Of a stretch of DNA of 64,000 nt, positions 1 to 8,962 are shown piece by piece (position 1 is the first letter of the stretch; each line of letters starts with the position of its first letter). A model generated the notes under the pieces. That model ran no database searches. It was not told where the DNA came from and saw only the letters and a program-made list of their open reading frames with translations. This DNA is from Planomicrobium okeanokoites. GTDB taxonomy: Bacteria; Bacillota; Bacilli; Bacillales_A; Planococcaceae. The DNA is taken from NCBI RefSeq assembly GCF_003428875.1, contig NZ_QQRS01000007.1, positions 1 through 64,000 on the forward strand, written 5' to 3'. The position numbers were made by a program, and so were the translations under genes.

Positions 1-76
1 CATTGTGGACACGTCCTTTTTCATTGTGATTTCATTATACTTCACTTAATGACTGTCCACTTTTAAGACTAACTTT

Positions 77-151
77 AATACTTTCCAAATTGGCTTAAAT
101 ACTTTCCAATTTACCCGAAATACTTTCCAAATTGGCTCAAATACTTTCCAG
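77..151. repeat. Array of four AATACTTTCCA repeats with exact 21-bp period
   Basis: AATACTTTCCA starts at 77, 98, 119 and 140, each exactly 21 bp (two helical turns) from the next. Copies 1 and 3 also share the following AATTGGCT. Regular helical phasing suggests a row of protein-binding sites on one DNA face. Confidence 0.85.
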
Positions 152-219
152 TTGATTTTCTGAAATTAATTTGCATAATGCTGGAAACTATTTTGCAGTT
201 AATTCCCATTAATTTGGAT

Positions 220-306
220 ATACTGTCCGGAATCACTCAAATACTGTCCGCAGACGAACAATACTATCCGCAAAAGCAAAATACTGTCCGGACCAAATAC
301 TTCCCA
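220..306. repeat. Second array: ATACTGTCCG repeats, ~20-21-bp period
   Basis: ATACTGTCCG or a one-base variant starts at 220, 241, 261 and 281, with a degenerate copy ATACTTCCCA at 297. The core differs from the first array by G for T at one position (ACTGTCC versus ACTTTCC). The two blocks may therefore have different affinities for the same protein. Confidence 0.8.
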
Positions 307-334
307 TAAAAAAGACGATCCGCACTCAGCGGAC
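307..334 (-). terminator. Rho-independent terminator after the YhfH-like gene
   Basis: On the minus strand a 6-bp stem (GTCCGC / GCGGAT, one G-T pair; loop TGAGT) is followed shortly by TTTTTT. It lies just past the stop of the 353-484 gene and probably ends the aceA-aceB-yhfH transcript. Confidence 0.7.
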
Positions 335-352
335 CGCCTCCACAACTTATTT

Positions 353-484
353 CTACTCTTCACCATGACCCATGCAGCGTTCGCATTCGTACACGATCGA
401 TTCGCGCTGTTCCTGGATTTCTGCTCCACATTCACGGCATTCTTTCTTAGTGCGTGTCCCGTACGTAGTTGTCATGTTTTTCAT
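353..484 (-). CDS. yhfH: YhfH-like small zinc-ribbon protein (43 aa)
   Basis: This short ORF has an excellent ribosome binding site (GGAGGAG seven bases before ATG at 484-482). It encodes 43 residues with two knuckles, CRECG near residue 16 and CERCM near residue 35, the four-cysteine pattern of a zinc ribbon. Size and CxxC spacing resemble the Bacillus YhfH family, whose function is unknown. It lies 18 bp downstream of aceB on the same strand, before a terminator, so co-transcription with the glyoxylate genes is likely. Assignment is from motif and size only. Confidence 0.75.
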   Translation of the reverse strand: MKNMTTTYGTRTKKECRECGAEIQEQRESIVYECERCMGHGEE

Positions 485-502
485 AATATCTCCTCCAATA
501 AA

Positions 503-2095
503 TTAGTTTAGTTTGTCATACCCCGGCAGTGTCAGAAACTCAGCAAAATCACTTTCCAATGTCAGTTTTGCAAATAATTCTCGGGCAGCGGCATAGTTGC
601 CGGAAACATAAACTTCTTCACCGACGGCTTGCTTGATCTTATCGGTTTCTTCATCAAGAAAATCATGGAATAAACTCACATTGATCTTACGGCCATCTGC
701 AAGGATTCCTTGTGGATGGCGGATCCACTGCCAGACCTGGGAGCGGGAAATTTCAGCGGTCGCGGCGTCTTCCATCAGGTTATTGATTGGAGCGGCACCG
801 TTGCCGGACAGCCAGGACGCGATGTACTGGATCCCGACAGAGATATTGGAGCGCAAGCCCTCTTCTGTAATCGTACCCCGTGGTACTTCAACAAGTTCCG
901 CAGCAGAAACATGAACATCGTCCCGCTGCCGCCCGATTTGATTCGCCTCAGGCATGTGCTCGTCAAACTGTTCCATCGCAACTCCGACCATTCCCGGATG
1001 GGCTACCCATGTTCCATCGTGGCCGTCTGTCACTTCGCGTCGTTTGTCTTCAGCAACTTTAGCGAAAGCGGCGCTGTTGGCAGCCTCGTCACCTTTTACA
1101 GGGATCTGGGCAGCCATGCCGCCCATAGCCGGGGCGCCTCTGCGATGACAGGTTTTGATGCACAATAAAGTATAAGCTCTCATAAAAGGAACCGTCATCG
1201 TCACCTGGGAGCGGTCCGGGAAAATATAATCCGGATTGTTCCGCATCCGTTTGATGACGGAGAAGATGTAATCCCAGCGGCCGCAGTTGAGGCCAGCGGA
1301 ATGATCACGCAGTTCATACAGGATTTCATCCATTTCAAACGCTGCAAGAATCGTTTCGATCAGCACCGTTGCGCGGATGGAACCGTTCGGAATGCCGAGC
1401 TCCTGCTGAGCAATAACGAAAACATCATTCCACAACCGCGCTTCGAGATGGCTTTCAAGTTTCGGCAAATAGAAGTAAGGGCCGGAACCGCGGGCAATCA
1501 ATTCTTTCGCGTTATGGAAGAAATATAATCCGAAATCGACGAGGCTGCCGGAAGCGGCGCGGCCGCCAATTTCAATATTCTTCTCCGGCAGATGCCATCC
1601 GCGGGGCCGTACCATCAATACAGCTGTCTTTTCATTCAACGCATATTTTTTACCGGTTTCAGGAACTTCAAAATCGATTTGACGGCGAACCGCATCGTAC
1701 AGATTCACTTGGCCGTCGATCACATTGAACCAGTTCGGTGCAGTGGCGTCTTCGAGATCCGCCATGAACATCTTCGCACCGGAATTCAACGCATTGATGA
1801 GCATCTTGCGGTTGGTCGGGCCAGTGATTTCAACGCGCCGGTCTTTCATGTCCTCCGGCAGGGAAGCGACCTTCCAATCGCCATCCCGGATGTGCTGCGT
1901 TTCCGGCAGGAAATCGAGTTTCTTGCCGGCATTCACTTCTTTCTGCCGCACTTGGCGCCGGTCCAGCAACTCGCGGCGGCGCTGGTCGAACTTCACATGG
2001 AGCTTCTCGACGAATTCAAGCGCTTCCGGCGTCAGGATCTTTTCCATATCAGGTGTAATATCGGCAGTGATTTTAATATCCGATTTTGTAATCAA
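503..2095 (-). CDS. aceB: Malate synthase A
   Basis: Condenses glyoxylate with acetyl-CoA to malate, the second step of the glyoxylate shunt, in the cytosol. The 530-residue length fits malate synthase A. The conserved blocks are present: VRPRGWH near residue 162, the IET block near 246, and the signature around [13 protein letters not shown] near 264-276 with acidic metal ligands. The start is TTG at 2095-2093, preceded by AAAGGGTGA, in which the TGA is the aceA stop; the two genes are translationally tight. No frame disruption is seen. Confidence 0.95.
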   Translation of the reverse strand: MITKSDIKITADITPDMEKILTPEALEFVEKLHVKFDQRRRELLDRRQVRQKEVNAGKKLDFLPETQHIRDGDWKVASLPEDMKDRRVEITGPTNRKMLINALNSGAKMFMADLEDATAPNWFNVIDGQVNLYDAVRRQIDFEVPETGKKYALNEKTAVLMVRPRGWHLPEKNIEIGGRAASGSLVDFGLYFFHNAKELIARGSGPYFYLPKLESHLEARLWNDVFVIAQQELGIPNGSIRATVLIETILAAFEMDEILYELRDHSAGLNCGRWDYIFSVIKRMRNNPDYIFPDRSQVTMTVPFMRAYTLLCIKTCHRRGAPAMGGMAAQIPVKGDEAANSAAFAKVAEDKRREVTDGHDGTWVAHPGMVGVAMEQFDEHMPEANQIGRQRDDVHVSAAELVEVPRGTITEEGLRSNISVGIQYIASWLSGNGAAPINNLMEDAATAEISRSQVWQWIRHPQGILADGRKINVSLFHDFLDEETDKIKQAVGEEVYVSGNYAAARELFAKLTLESDFAEFLTLPGYDKLN

Positions 2096-2101
2096 ACTGG
2101 A

Positions 2102-3394
2102 TCACCCTTTCACCGTCTGGAATTGATCTGTTTCAGTTGAACCTTTCATAGCGGTAGTGGAACTTGTTCCACCCGAAATGACTTGAGCAACTTCATCGAA
2201 ATAGCCTGTACCGACTTCGCGCTGGTGGCGGGTAGCCGTATAGCCTTTTTCTTCGCTGGCGAATTCAGCCTGCTGCAATTTCGAGTAAGCGGCCATGCCG
2301 TGGTCTTTATAATCATGGGCAAGTTCGAACATGCTGTGGTTGAGTGCATGGAAACCTGCCAATGTAACGAATTGGAATTTATAACCCATCTTGCCAAGCT
2401 CGACTTGATATTTCGCGATTGTCTCTTCATCCAATTTCGCTTTCCAGTTGAATGAAGGAGAACAATTGTAAGCAAGAAGTTTGCCCGGATATTCAGCATG
2501 GATCGCATCCGCGAATGCTTGAGCTTCTTTGAGATTCGGATGCGAAGTTTCACACCATACCAAGTCGGCATAAGGTGCATAAGCAAGTCCGCGGGCAATC
2601 GCCTGGTCGATGCCAGGGTTCGTGCGGTAGAAGCCTTCCGGTGTGCGTTCACCAGTGATGAAACGGTGGTCGGCAGGGTCAATGTCGCTGGTGATCAAGT
2701 CGGCCGCGTCCGCATCAGTTCTGGCGATCAGCAAAGTCGATACACCCAGTACATCAGCTGCAAGTCTCGCGGAAACCAGGTTTCGCACGGCGTTCTGTGT
2801 CGGCTGTAATACTTTGCCGCCGAGATGGCCGCATTTTTTCTCTGATGCGAGCTGGTCTTCGAAATGGACGCCGGCTGCACCAGCTTCGATCATCGCTTTC
2901 ATCAATTCGAAAACATTCAATGGACCGCCGAATCCAGCTTCCGCATCAGCGACGATCGGTGCAAACCAGTCGATGCCTTCTGTGCCTTCGACATTATCGA
3001 TCTGATCGGCGCGCTGCAATGCCTGGTTGATTTTCTTAACAACATTAGGAACTGAATCGACCGGATATAAACTTTGATCCGGGTACATCTGACCTGCTGA
3101 GTTCGCATCTGCGGCCACTTGCCAGCCGCTCAGGTAAATCGCCTGTAGTCCTGCCTTTACCTGCTGGACTGCCTGGTTACCAGTCAATGCTCCCAGCGCG
3201 TTAACGAAATCCATTTCATGGATGGAACGGAAAAGGCGTTCGGCACCACGTTTTGCGAGTGTGTATTCAATTTGGACAGAACCCCGAAGTTTCACAACAT
3301 CTTCTGCCGAATAAGGGCGCGTAATGCCGTTCCATCTGCTATCCTGTTCCCAACTTCTTTTCAATTCCTCGATTTGCTGCTGCTTGCTGACCAT
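2102..3394 (-). CDS. aceA: Isocitrate lyase
   Basis: Cleaves isocitrate to succinate and glyoxylate, allowing growth on acetate or fatty acids. The 430-residue product contains the hallmark KKCGHLGGK loop with catalytic Cys188 and the metal-binding stretch around [10 protein letters not shown] near 148-157. I start it at ATG 3394-3392 (MVSKQQQ, with GAAGGG upstream). The open frame extends further upstream, but that part reads through the AT-rich promoter and is not protein-like. It is first in the aceA-aceB-yhfH unit and divergent from a LytTR regulator. Confidence 0.95.
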   Translation of the reverse strand: MVSKQQQIEELKRSWEQDSRWNGITRPYSAEDVVKLRGSVQIEYTLAKRGAERLFRSIHEMDFVNALGALTGNQAVQQVKAGLQAIYLSGWQVAADANSAGQMYPDQSLYPVDSVPNVVKKINQALQRADQIDNVEGTEGIDWFAPIVADAEAGFGGPLNVFELMKAMIEAGAAGVHFEDQLASEKKCGHLGGKVLQPTQNAVRNLVSARLAADVLGVSTLLIARTDADAADLITSDIDPADHRFITGERTPEGFYRTNPGIDQAIARGLAYAPYADLVWCETSHPNLKEAQAFADAIHAEYPGKLLAYNCSPSFNWKAKLDEETIAKYQVELGKMGYKFQFVTLAGFHALNHSMFELAHDYKDHGMAAYSKLQQAEFASEEKGYTATRHQREVGTGYFDEVAQVISGGTSSTTAMKGSTETDQFQTVKG

Positions 3395-3424
3395 CCAACC
3401 ATTCCCTTCGAATAAAAAATTTAA

Positions 3425-3448
3425 GTTAACTGTATTAATACAGTTTGT
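3425..3448. promoter_or_regulatory. Palindromic operator candidate in the aceA / LytTR divergent region
   Basis: CTGTATTAATACAG (3430-3443) is a perfect 14-bp palindrome. Its arms extend into ACAGTTTGT on the plus strand (3440-3448) and ACAGTTAAC on the minus strand (3425-3433). Both resemble the LytTR recognition consensus (W[AC][CA]GTTN[AG][TG]), the first with a full match and the second with 8 of 9. A second AT palindrome (TATATTAATATA, 3456-3467) follows. Position suggests control of aceA and/or the divergent regulator. LytTR sites are usually direct repeats, so the inverted arrangement is unusual. Confidence 0.5.
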
Positions 3449-3565
3449 GTTGATGTATATTAATATATAACAGATAATTCTGATTGTCCTTCTTTTTGGA
3501 TGAATGGTTTTATTCGCTGACAAAATGGATTATAAGCGGACAAATGACGGGAAGGGGCGGATAGC

Positions 3566-4216
3566 GTGGAAAAAGGATTAGTAGAACAGATCAGCCGGAT
3601 CATGGGGGACTGGCTCCCGAAAGAGGCTTCGATCGCTGTAGCAATAGAGAATTCCTATGTATACTTCAAAGCGGGGGAGCTCGACTTACGGATACAGGAA
3701 GGCGATCCGGTTCCAGCGGGCAGTGTGGCGGAAATGACTTTCAAAAAGAAAGGGAAAGTCGAAAGACTGGTGGAAAACTCACCGCTCGGCTTTCCTTATT
3801 ACGGCATCGGCTACCCGGTGGAGTATGCGGGGCAAGCGGCGGCATTGGTAGTCATGCTGCCACCGAACCACATATTGGCCAAGAAGCCGCAGCTCCGCTT
3901 TCTGACCGGCAAGCTGGAAGAAAACTGGCGGCCTGTGCCCCTCGAGCGGGTGACCCATATCGAAAGCAGCCAGAAAAAAACATGGTTCTATTCCGAAGAA
4001 GAAGCTTACAGCACAATTTATACATTGAAGGAACTGAGGCATCAATTGCCTGATTATTTTCTTCCTGTACACAGGTCTTTTATTGTAAATATCAATTATA
4101 TAGAAGGTATTGCGCGCGACGTATCTTCAAATTACGTTCTGACCATGAAAGACGGATCGCTGCTGCCGGTCAGCCAGAACTATGCCGGGTCGATCCGTGA
4201 ACTTCTCGGATTTTGA
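3566..4216 (+). CDS. LytTR-domain transcriptional regulator, divergent from aceA
   Basis: A 216-residue protein starting at GTG (AAGGGGCGG upstream). The C-terminal half from about residue 115 is a LytTR DNA-binding domain, recognisable from VPLERVTHIESSQKKTWFY, a TLKELRHQLP stretch and LPVHRSFIVNINYI. The N-terminal ~110 residues are not a response-regulator receiver (no phospho-Asp pattern) and resemble no domain I can name; they may be a ligand sensor. Divergence from aceA with a shared palindromic intergenic region suggests it controls the glyoxylate shunt. That role is inference. Confidence 0.85.
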   Translation: MEKGLVEQISRIMGDWLPKEASIAVAIENSYVYFKAGELDLRIQEGDPVPAGSVAEMTFKKKGKVERLVENSPLGFPYYGIGYPVEYAGQAAALVVMLPPNHILAKKPQLRFLTGKLEENWRPVPLERVTHIESSQKKTWFYSEEEAYSTIYTLKELRHQLPDYFLPVHRSFIVNINYIEGIARDVSSNYVLTMKDGSLLPVSQNYAGSIRELLGF

Positions 4217-4286
4217 CACAGTAAATATTGATTAACATCCTGACAGCCGGGTAAAGTCCTGTAAAAAGCTTTGGAGTGATGGACCG

Positions 4287-4781
4287 ATGGAAAAAACGAA
4301 ATTCATTCATTTTGAAGATGACGGCATGATACCGAATAATGAATCTTTGAGAGTGGCCATTTATCCGGGAGCTTTTAAAGACAATCCGGAAAAGATAGAA
4401 GATGTGTTCAATAAGAATGGCTGGACGAACAGCTGGACAAACGGAGTATTCGATTATCACCATTACCACAGCAACACGCATGAGGCACTGGGCGTGCGTT
4501 CAGGTTCGGCTGTTATACTGCTTGGCGGTGATGATGGGCAGGAAGTGGAAGTCAAAACAGGCGACGTTGCAGTTTTGCCTGCCGGCACCGGACACAAGAA
4601 AATTTCGGCCACCGATGATTTTCAGATAGTCGGCGCGTACCCGGGCGGCGTCAGCCCGAACAAGAAAGTCGGGAACCTCGATGAACGGCCCTATGTGCTG
4701 GAAGATATCCAGAACACGCCTTTGCCGCAGAAAGATCCGGTCTATGGCGATGAAGGGCCTCTTTTAAAAGAATGGTCATAA
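4287..4781 (+). CDS. Cupin-domain protein (YjlB-like)
   Basis: A 164-residue single-domain cupin. Metal-site motif 1 is visible as HYHSNTHEALGV near residues 59-70, and motif 2 as GDVAVLPAGTGHK near 92-104. Length and C-terminal region resemble Bacillus YjlB, of unknown substrate. It follows the LytTR gene on the same strand by 70 bp and could share its transcript. The start ATG has TTGGAGTG upstream. Confidence 0.8.
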   Translation: MEKTKFIHFEDDGMIPNNESLRVAIYPGAFKDNPEKIEDVFNKNGWTNSWTNGVFDYHHYHSNTHEALGVRSGSAVILLGGDDGQEVEVKTGDVAVLPAGTGHKKISATDDFQIVGAYPGGVSPNKKVGNLDERPYVLEDIQNTPLPQKDPVYGDEGPLLKEWS

Positions 4782-4810
4782 GAAATGCGTCACCATTTTG
4801 ATTTGGACAA

Positions 4811-4858
4811 AAAATATCCACTGCCCTCAATAATTGTGGGCAGTGGATATTTCTTTTT
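4811..4858. terminator. Bidirectional terminator between cupin gene and gabD
   Basis: A 15-bp perfect stem (4812-4826 pairing with 4838-4852) is flanked by A-rich sequence on the left and T-rich sequence on the right. It can terminate both convergent transcripts. Confidence 0.9.
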
Positions 4859-6282
4859 TATAACTGTATAGAAATATATTTTGTTTCCAAAAATGCTTCG
4901 AGACCTTCCATACCGCCTTCACGGCCGATGCCGCTCTCTTTCATTCCGCCGAATGGCGCCTGGGCAGCGGATGGCAATCCGTCATTCCAGCCCACAATGC
5001 CATAATCGAGATTTTCAGCGATATAGGTTCCGCGTGTCATGCTGTCTGTGAAGAAATAGGCAGCCAAGCCGAAACGTGTATCATTGGCCAATTTTACTGC
5101 TTCTTCATCTGTCTTGAACGTCATGATCGGCGCAACGGGACCGAATGTCTCTTCATTCATGACGAGCATATCGGAATTTGCGTTCAATAAGACGGTCGGA
5201 TTATAGAAATAAGCATCATTTTCCGTTTTGCCGTCACCGCCGACAAGCACTTTCGCCCCTTTGTCGACCGCATCTTTCACGTGTTCCGCCACTTTCTCGT
5301 AACCATCCTTATCAACAAGAGGACCGATTTGCACACCTTCATCCAGTCCGTTGCCGACTTTCAGATCCGAAGCGGCTTCCTGCAGCTTGCGGGAAAATTC
5401 ATTCACAATCCCTTCCTGTACATAGATGCGGTTGCCGCAGACACAAGTCTGCCCGGCATTGCGGAACTTGGACGCCATTACGCCTTTGACAGCTTCTTCG
5501 ATATTCGCGTCATCGAGGACGATGATCGGTGCGTGGCCGCCAAGTTCAAGCGACAGGTTCAGCATCGTTTCTGAACTTTGCTTCATCAATTCTTTGCCTA
5601 TTTCGGTGGAACCGGTGAATGTCAGTTTCCGGACTGACGGATGGCTGGTAAAGACTTTGCCGATTTTGCTGGCACTTCCCGTAACCATATTAATGACGCC
5701 TTTCGGGAATCCGGCTTCCTCAGCCAATTCATACATCCTGACGGCTGTCAGCGGCGTCAATTTTGCCGGTTTCGCGACAAATGTGCAGCCGGCTGCAAGC
5801 GCAGGCGCCATTTTCCGCGCCATCATGGCAGCTGGGAAATTCCATGGAGTAATTGATACCACTACACCGACTGGCTGCTTGATCACTTGGATGCGCTTGC
5901 CGTCTTTGCTGGCAGGGACTGTCCGGCCGTAAACACGCTTGCCTTCTTCTGCAAACCAGGAGATGAACGCCGCAGAATATTCGATTTCACCGATTGATTC
6001 AGCGAGTGGCTTGCCCATTTCCTTTGTCATGATTTCAGCAACTTCCTGTTTATTTTCCATTAAAAGGTCATGCCATTTCATCAATAACTCCGACCGTTGA
6101 TAAGCGGTCGTCTTTGACCATTCCGGAAAAGCGGCTGCGGCAGCATCGATTGCTTGCGTCGCTTCATCCTCACCGCCATTAGGGACTGTCCCGACCTGCT
6201 CGCCGGTAGCCGGATTCATGACATTGATGACACCGTCTCCAGCGGTTGACCATTCTCCGTTAATATAATGTTTGCCTTCCAT
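4858..6282 (-). CDS. gabD: NAD(P)-dependent succinate-semialdehyde dehydrogenase
   Basis: Aldehyde dehydrogenase superfamily, 474 residues, matching the GabD subfamily: oxidises succinate semialdehyde to succinate in GABA/4-aminobutyrate degradation. Visible motifs are the NAD-binding TPWNFP segment, FTGSTEIGK, the catalytic glutamate motif LELGGHAP, the nucleophile GQTCVCG, and the C-terminal EETFGPVAP and PFGGMKESG. Start ATG 6282-6280 has a near-perfect AAGGAGG. The exact substrate within the ALDH family is inferred by similarity. Confidence 0.88.
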   Translation of the reverse strand: MEGKHYINGEWSTAGDGVINVMNPATGEQVGTVPNGGEDEATQAIDAAAAAFPEWSKTTAYQRSELLMKWHDLLMENKQEVAEIMTKEMGKPLAESIGEIEYSAAFISWFAEEGKRVYGRTVPASKDGKRIQVIKQPVGVVVSITPWNFPAAMMARKMAPALAAGCTFVAKPAKLTPLTAVRMYELAEEAGFPKGVINMVTGSASKIGKVFTSHPSVRKLTFTGSTEIGKELMKQSSETMLNLSLELGGHAPIIVLDDANIEEAVKGVMASKFRNAGQTCVCGNRIYVQEGIVNEFSRKLQEAASDLKVGNGLDEGVQIGPLVDKDGYEKVAEHVKDAVDKGAKVLVGGDGKTENDAYFYNPTVLLNANSDMLVMNEETFGPVAPIMTFKTDEEAVKLANDTRFGLAAYFFTDSMTRGTYIAENLDYGIVGWNDGLPSAAQAPFGGMKESGIGREGGMEGLEAFLETKYISIQL

Positions 6283-6524
6283 TGCGTATAACCTCCTTGA
6301 ATATTGTTTCTACTCCAATGGTATACCCTTTTGGCTGAAATTTTAATTGTGCAGAATGGATATTGGGGGAAGATTTGTCCATGTTTTTACAATCTGAAAT
6401 CGGCCGTGGATGTAAATGACGCAAAATTGTACTTTTTTGCGTATATATGTCTAATTGAAAACAGACGGGGTATAAGTAGTAAAGAATGGAAATAATCAAG
6501 TCTGTGAGCAGGAGGGTGAGATTG

Positions 6525-6821
6525 ATGAAGGTCAGCGAAAGCCGCAAAACAGCTTACGATCCATTAACTGAGCGCAAGGTGGAAGAGATTTGCAATGATT
6601 GTTTCGCGTCGGAATCAGAACGCATTGCTGAGATCGGTAAGAAGTTTGTCCATTACTTTGCAGATAATGCATCTTCGGATGGTGTCTTATTTAAAACAAT
6701 AAAAGAAATTACCGGCGATATAAATATTCCACATCAGTCTTTATCGAAAGTGCTGAAAGTTCTTGAAGATAAAAAAGTGATTTACAGGCGAAATGGGATT
6801 ATAGGTTTATGGAAAAATTAA
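6525..6821 (+). CDS. Small winged-helix protein, RepL-like C-terminus
   Basis: A 98-residue protein. I chose ATG 6525 because it has AGGAGGGTGA directly upstream; the longer open frame from 6486 has none. The C-terminal ~40 residues (KTIKEITG ... SLSKVLKVLEDKKVIYRRNGIIGL) read as a winged helix-turn-helix resembling the C-terminal wing of Firmicute plasmid RepL initiators. The N-terminus is unrecognised. It is divergent from gabD, so it may be a local regulator or a remnant of plasmid-type DNA. Function unknown. Confidence 0.6.
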   Translation: MKVSESRKTAYDPLTERKVEEICNDCFASESERIAEIGKKFVHYFADNASSDGVLFKTIKEITGDINIPHQSLSKVLKVLEDKKVIYRRNGIIGLWKN

Positions 6822-7209
6822 ATACAGGATAATTATTTAAATGATTTTTTTTTAATATTTTAATATAAATATGAATGACTATCGTTTCTTAATATTACAG
6901 AACTCTATTCCTCCTTTCATTTATGAAGGCCAGCAAGTCTATAAGAAAGCTCTATTCCTTATAAGGATAGAGCTTTCTTTATTTTTTTATTTAAAAATAC
7001 TATAAGTCCTTATACCTACTAGTGTAATTTTTGTAATATTTGTAATTATTCTAAGAGACTTTATGCTCATCATTCGTTAATTTTATTTCATTTTTATTAA
7101 TTTAATAGTAGAAGTACTCATGGTTATGTGATATAAAGGTACTATAATAATCTGAATTTTTAGATATAAAAGAGCATATGGCGATTTCTTTTTTGAAGGA
7201 GGAAAATTT
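6822..7209. other. AT-rich intergenic region with terminator and promoter-like sequence
   Basis: 388 bp without a gene. It holds the terminator at 6943-6988, long A/T tracts, and a TATAAT-like hexamer around 7142-7147 that may drive the Wzz-type gene. No recognisable RNA family or repeat was seen. Confidence 0.5.
6943..6988. terminator. Strong hairpin terminator
   Basis: A long near-perfect inverted repeat (AAGAAAGCTCTAT ... ATAGAGCTTTCTT, with CCTTATAAGG at its centre) runs into a T-rich tract (TTTATTTTTTTAT). It probably ends the small winged-helix gene transcript. Confidence 0.85.
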
Positions 7210-7875
7210 ATGGCGGAAAAAGTCATGGTTTTTAATATCCTGAAGAGTCTAAAGAATCATGTGAAGTTGATAGCGGGGGTTTCGATAGTCTCCATGGGCG
7301 CAATATGGGCACTTCTCACATTTATACTCGCACCGAACTACCAGGCGACCAGCCAGCTTTACATAGAGCAGCCGACAGCGGGACTCCCGGAAGCGGGGCA
7401 AGTGGAAAAGTCAGCTGATCCGCAGGTAGTCGAAGCTTACAGTGTAATGATTAAAAGCAGGGAAGTACTGGCGTCAGCCATTGAAGAGACGGACGTAGCA
7501 CTGACTCCGGCTGAACTGTTTGAGAAAGTTACAGTTTCCAATGTACCGGCATCACAGGTATTGAATATTACGGTGGAAGATAAAGATAGAAGAATTGCTG
7601 GTGAACTTGCTAACTCATTGGCGAACTTTGCGGTAGCGGAAGGCTGGAAGCTGATGAAGACGGATAACCTGGAGATCATCGCTAAGGCTTCCGTAGAAGA
7701 AGTGCCTTCTGTACTTGAGGAAAATGTCCTTTACGTTCTGGCCATTGGCGGTATATTCGGGGCGATTGTCGGAATTTTAATGGCATTTATCGCTGAACTG
7801 TTCAATATGCTGTTCAGTACGGGTGTGCTGCAAAGAAAAAGAAAACAGTCAAATCTGCAGACAGTGTTCAAGTAA
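7210..7875 (+). CDS. Wzz/CapA-type polysaccharide chain-length/co-polymerase protein (orphan)
   Basis: A 221-residue membrane protein with the two-transmembrane Wzz fold: TM1 near residues 20-40, an extracytoplasmic region starting PNYQATSQLYI, and TM2 near 172-195. Such proteins (YveK/CapA type) partner a bacterial tyrosine kinase and regulate capsule or exopolysaccharide length. No kinase or glycosyltransferase gene follows, and the cytoplasmic tail is short and basic (RKRKQS). RBS AAGGAGGA precedes ATG. The next gene (FemAB-like) is 27 bp downstream, so they are probably co-transcribed. Confidence 0.78.
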   Translation: MAEKVMVFNILKSLKNHVKLIAGVSIVSMGAIWALLTFILAPNYQATSQLYIEQPTAGLPEAGQVEKSADPQVVEAYSVMIKSREVLASAIEETDVALTPAELFEKVTVSNVPASQVLNITVEDKDRRIAGELANSLANFAVAEGWKLMKTDNLEIIAKASVEEVPSVLEENVLYVLAIGGIFGAIVGILMAFIAELFNMLFSTGVLQRKRKQSNLQTVFK

Positions 7876-7902
7876 TCCGGATACTCGAATGGGGGAACTG
7901 AA

Positions 7903-8904
7903 ATGTATGAGCTGGTCTCTGCCAGCCAAACAAATCGCTGGCAGCAAATTCTTGATCTTTTCAATATTACAGACATTTATTACACGTGTGAATATCTTGT
8001 AAGCGCACTTAAGCTGGATCCTGGCCAAGCGGTCCTCTTCTATTTTCTGGACGACAGCGGAGAAGGAGAAGTCGCGTATCCGTTTATTAAACGGGAGATT
8101 AAAGAGGACGGGATCCTATTTTACGATATTACAACCCCTTTCGGTTATGGCGGTCCATTGCTTAATGTAAAAGGGGATGGTTATAAGCTGGCAGCCAATT
8201 TCCTGACAGTATTTACGGAGTATTGCCATGCTGAAAAGATCGCAGCTGAATTTATACGCTTTCATCCGCTGCTGAACAATGCAGAGTTCTTCAAAGATCA
8301 TCTGGATCTGATTTCCGTTCATAACACCTACACTCTCCCTCTGAAAAGTGCAATATTTCATAATCAGACAGATGAGCATGGGAACTCGCCGGAATATACC
8401 GTAAAAAAACTTGGCACCGTCAAGCACATGTTCGATTTTCTGGTGCTGTATTATTCGACGATTCGGATGAATGAAGACACGGACAGCTATTATTTTTTCA
8501 CAAATGATTATTTTGAATCCCTGGTCAGTGCGCTTGGACCGAACCTTCATCTTTTTGGTGCATATAAAGAAAATAAACTTCTTGCCGCCTGTTATTTACT
8601 GGCCAAAGGTGAAGTCATCTATCATCATCTCAGTGGAACTGCCGAGGGCCAGGGAGTTCCTGAAGCTGAAAGTGAGCTGAGAAGAAAAATTGCTGTGTGG
8701 GGAGCAGAAAATAATTATCTTTATTACCATCTTGGCGGAAAAACGCTTGATGGCCTTGAAAAGAGCCTCACATCCATATCCAGCAAAATATCAATCGACA
8801 CATCCACATATTTCATCAGCCGCCTTGTCCATGACAAGGAAATATATAAAACATTTCATCCATTAGAGCAAACGGAACTGATAAAAAGATACGGCAATGT
8901 CTAA
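7903..8904 (+). CDS. FemAB/GNAT-fold acyl- or aminoacyl-transferase-like protein
   Basis: A 333-residue cytosolic protein resembling the FemAB/BioF2-like GNAT group often found in polysaccharide and cell-wall loci. Visible landmarks are TTPFGYGGPL near residue 75, a central region rich in Y/F, and the C-terminal ELRRKIAVWGAENNYLYYHLGGK block typical of the second GNAT fold. Likely donor and acceptor cannot be deduced. The pairing with a Wzz-type gene suggests modification of an envelope polymer; this is inference. Confidence 0.65.
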   Translation: MYELVSASQTNRWQQILDLFNITDIYYTCEYLVSALKLDPGQAVLFYFLDDSGEGEVAYPFIKREIKEDGILFYDITTPFGYGGPLLNVKGDGYKLAANFLTVFTEYCHAEKIAAEFIRFHPLLNNAEFFKDHLDLISVHNTYTLPLKSAIFHNQTDEHGNSPEYTVKKLGTVKHMFDFLVLYYSTIRMNEDTDSYYFFTNDYFESLVSALGPNLHLFGAYKENKLLAACYLLAKGEVIYHHLSGTAEGQGVPEAESELRRKIAVWGAENNYLYYHLGGKTLDGLEKSLTSISSKISIDTSTYFISRLVHDKEIYKTFHPLEQTELIKRYGNV

Positions 8905-8962
8905 ATCGGTGTTCATGAACGAATGAATAAATGATTGAAACGATTATCAGGGAGGGATCTAA

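Larger units (their letters stand above)
1..306 (-). mobile_element. Probable end of an insertion element (IS21-like?), running off the left edge
   Basis: This AT-rich stretch carries nine near-identical ATACT(G/T)TCC units in two phased arrays, upstream of an open frame on the minus strand that leaves the window. That frame could start at ATG 24-22 or at ATG 3-1; the latter has AAAGGA upstream. Arrays of ~20-bp transposase-binding repeats at the ends are typical of IS21-family elements and also of Tn7/Tn5053-like elements. The right limit is set just before the terminator of the neighbouring small gene. No transposase sequence is visible, so the assignment is inference from repeat architecture and position. 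A repeated regulatory region is the alternative. Confidence 0.4.

Noticed and set aside
77..306. Repeat arrays as a CRISPR or a plasmid-type iteron origin
   Set aside because: Units are only ~10-12 bp with a 20-21-bp period and no unique 30-bp spacers. No rep gene is visible, so an element end is the better reading, although iterons are not fully excluded.
3395..3523. N-terminal extension of isocitrate lyase to 473 aa
   Set aside because: The extra 43 codons run through the AT-rich promoter and palindrome. The good start is ATG 3394.
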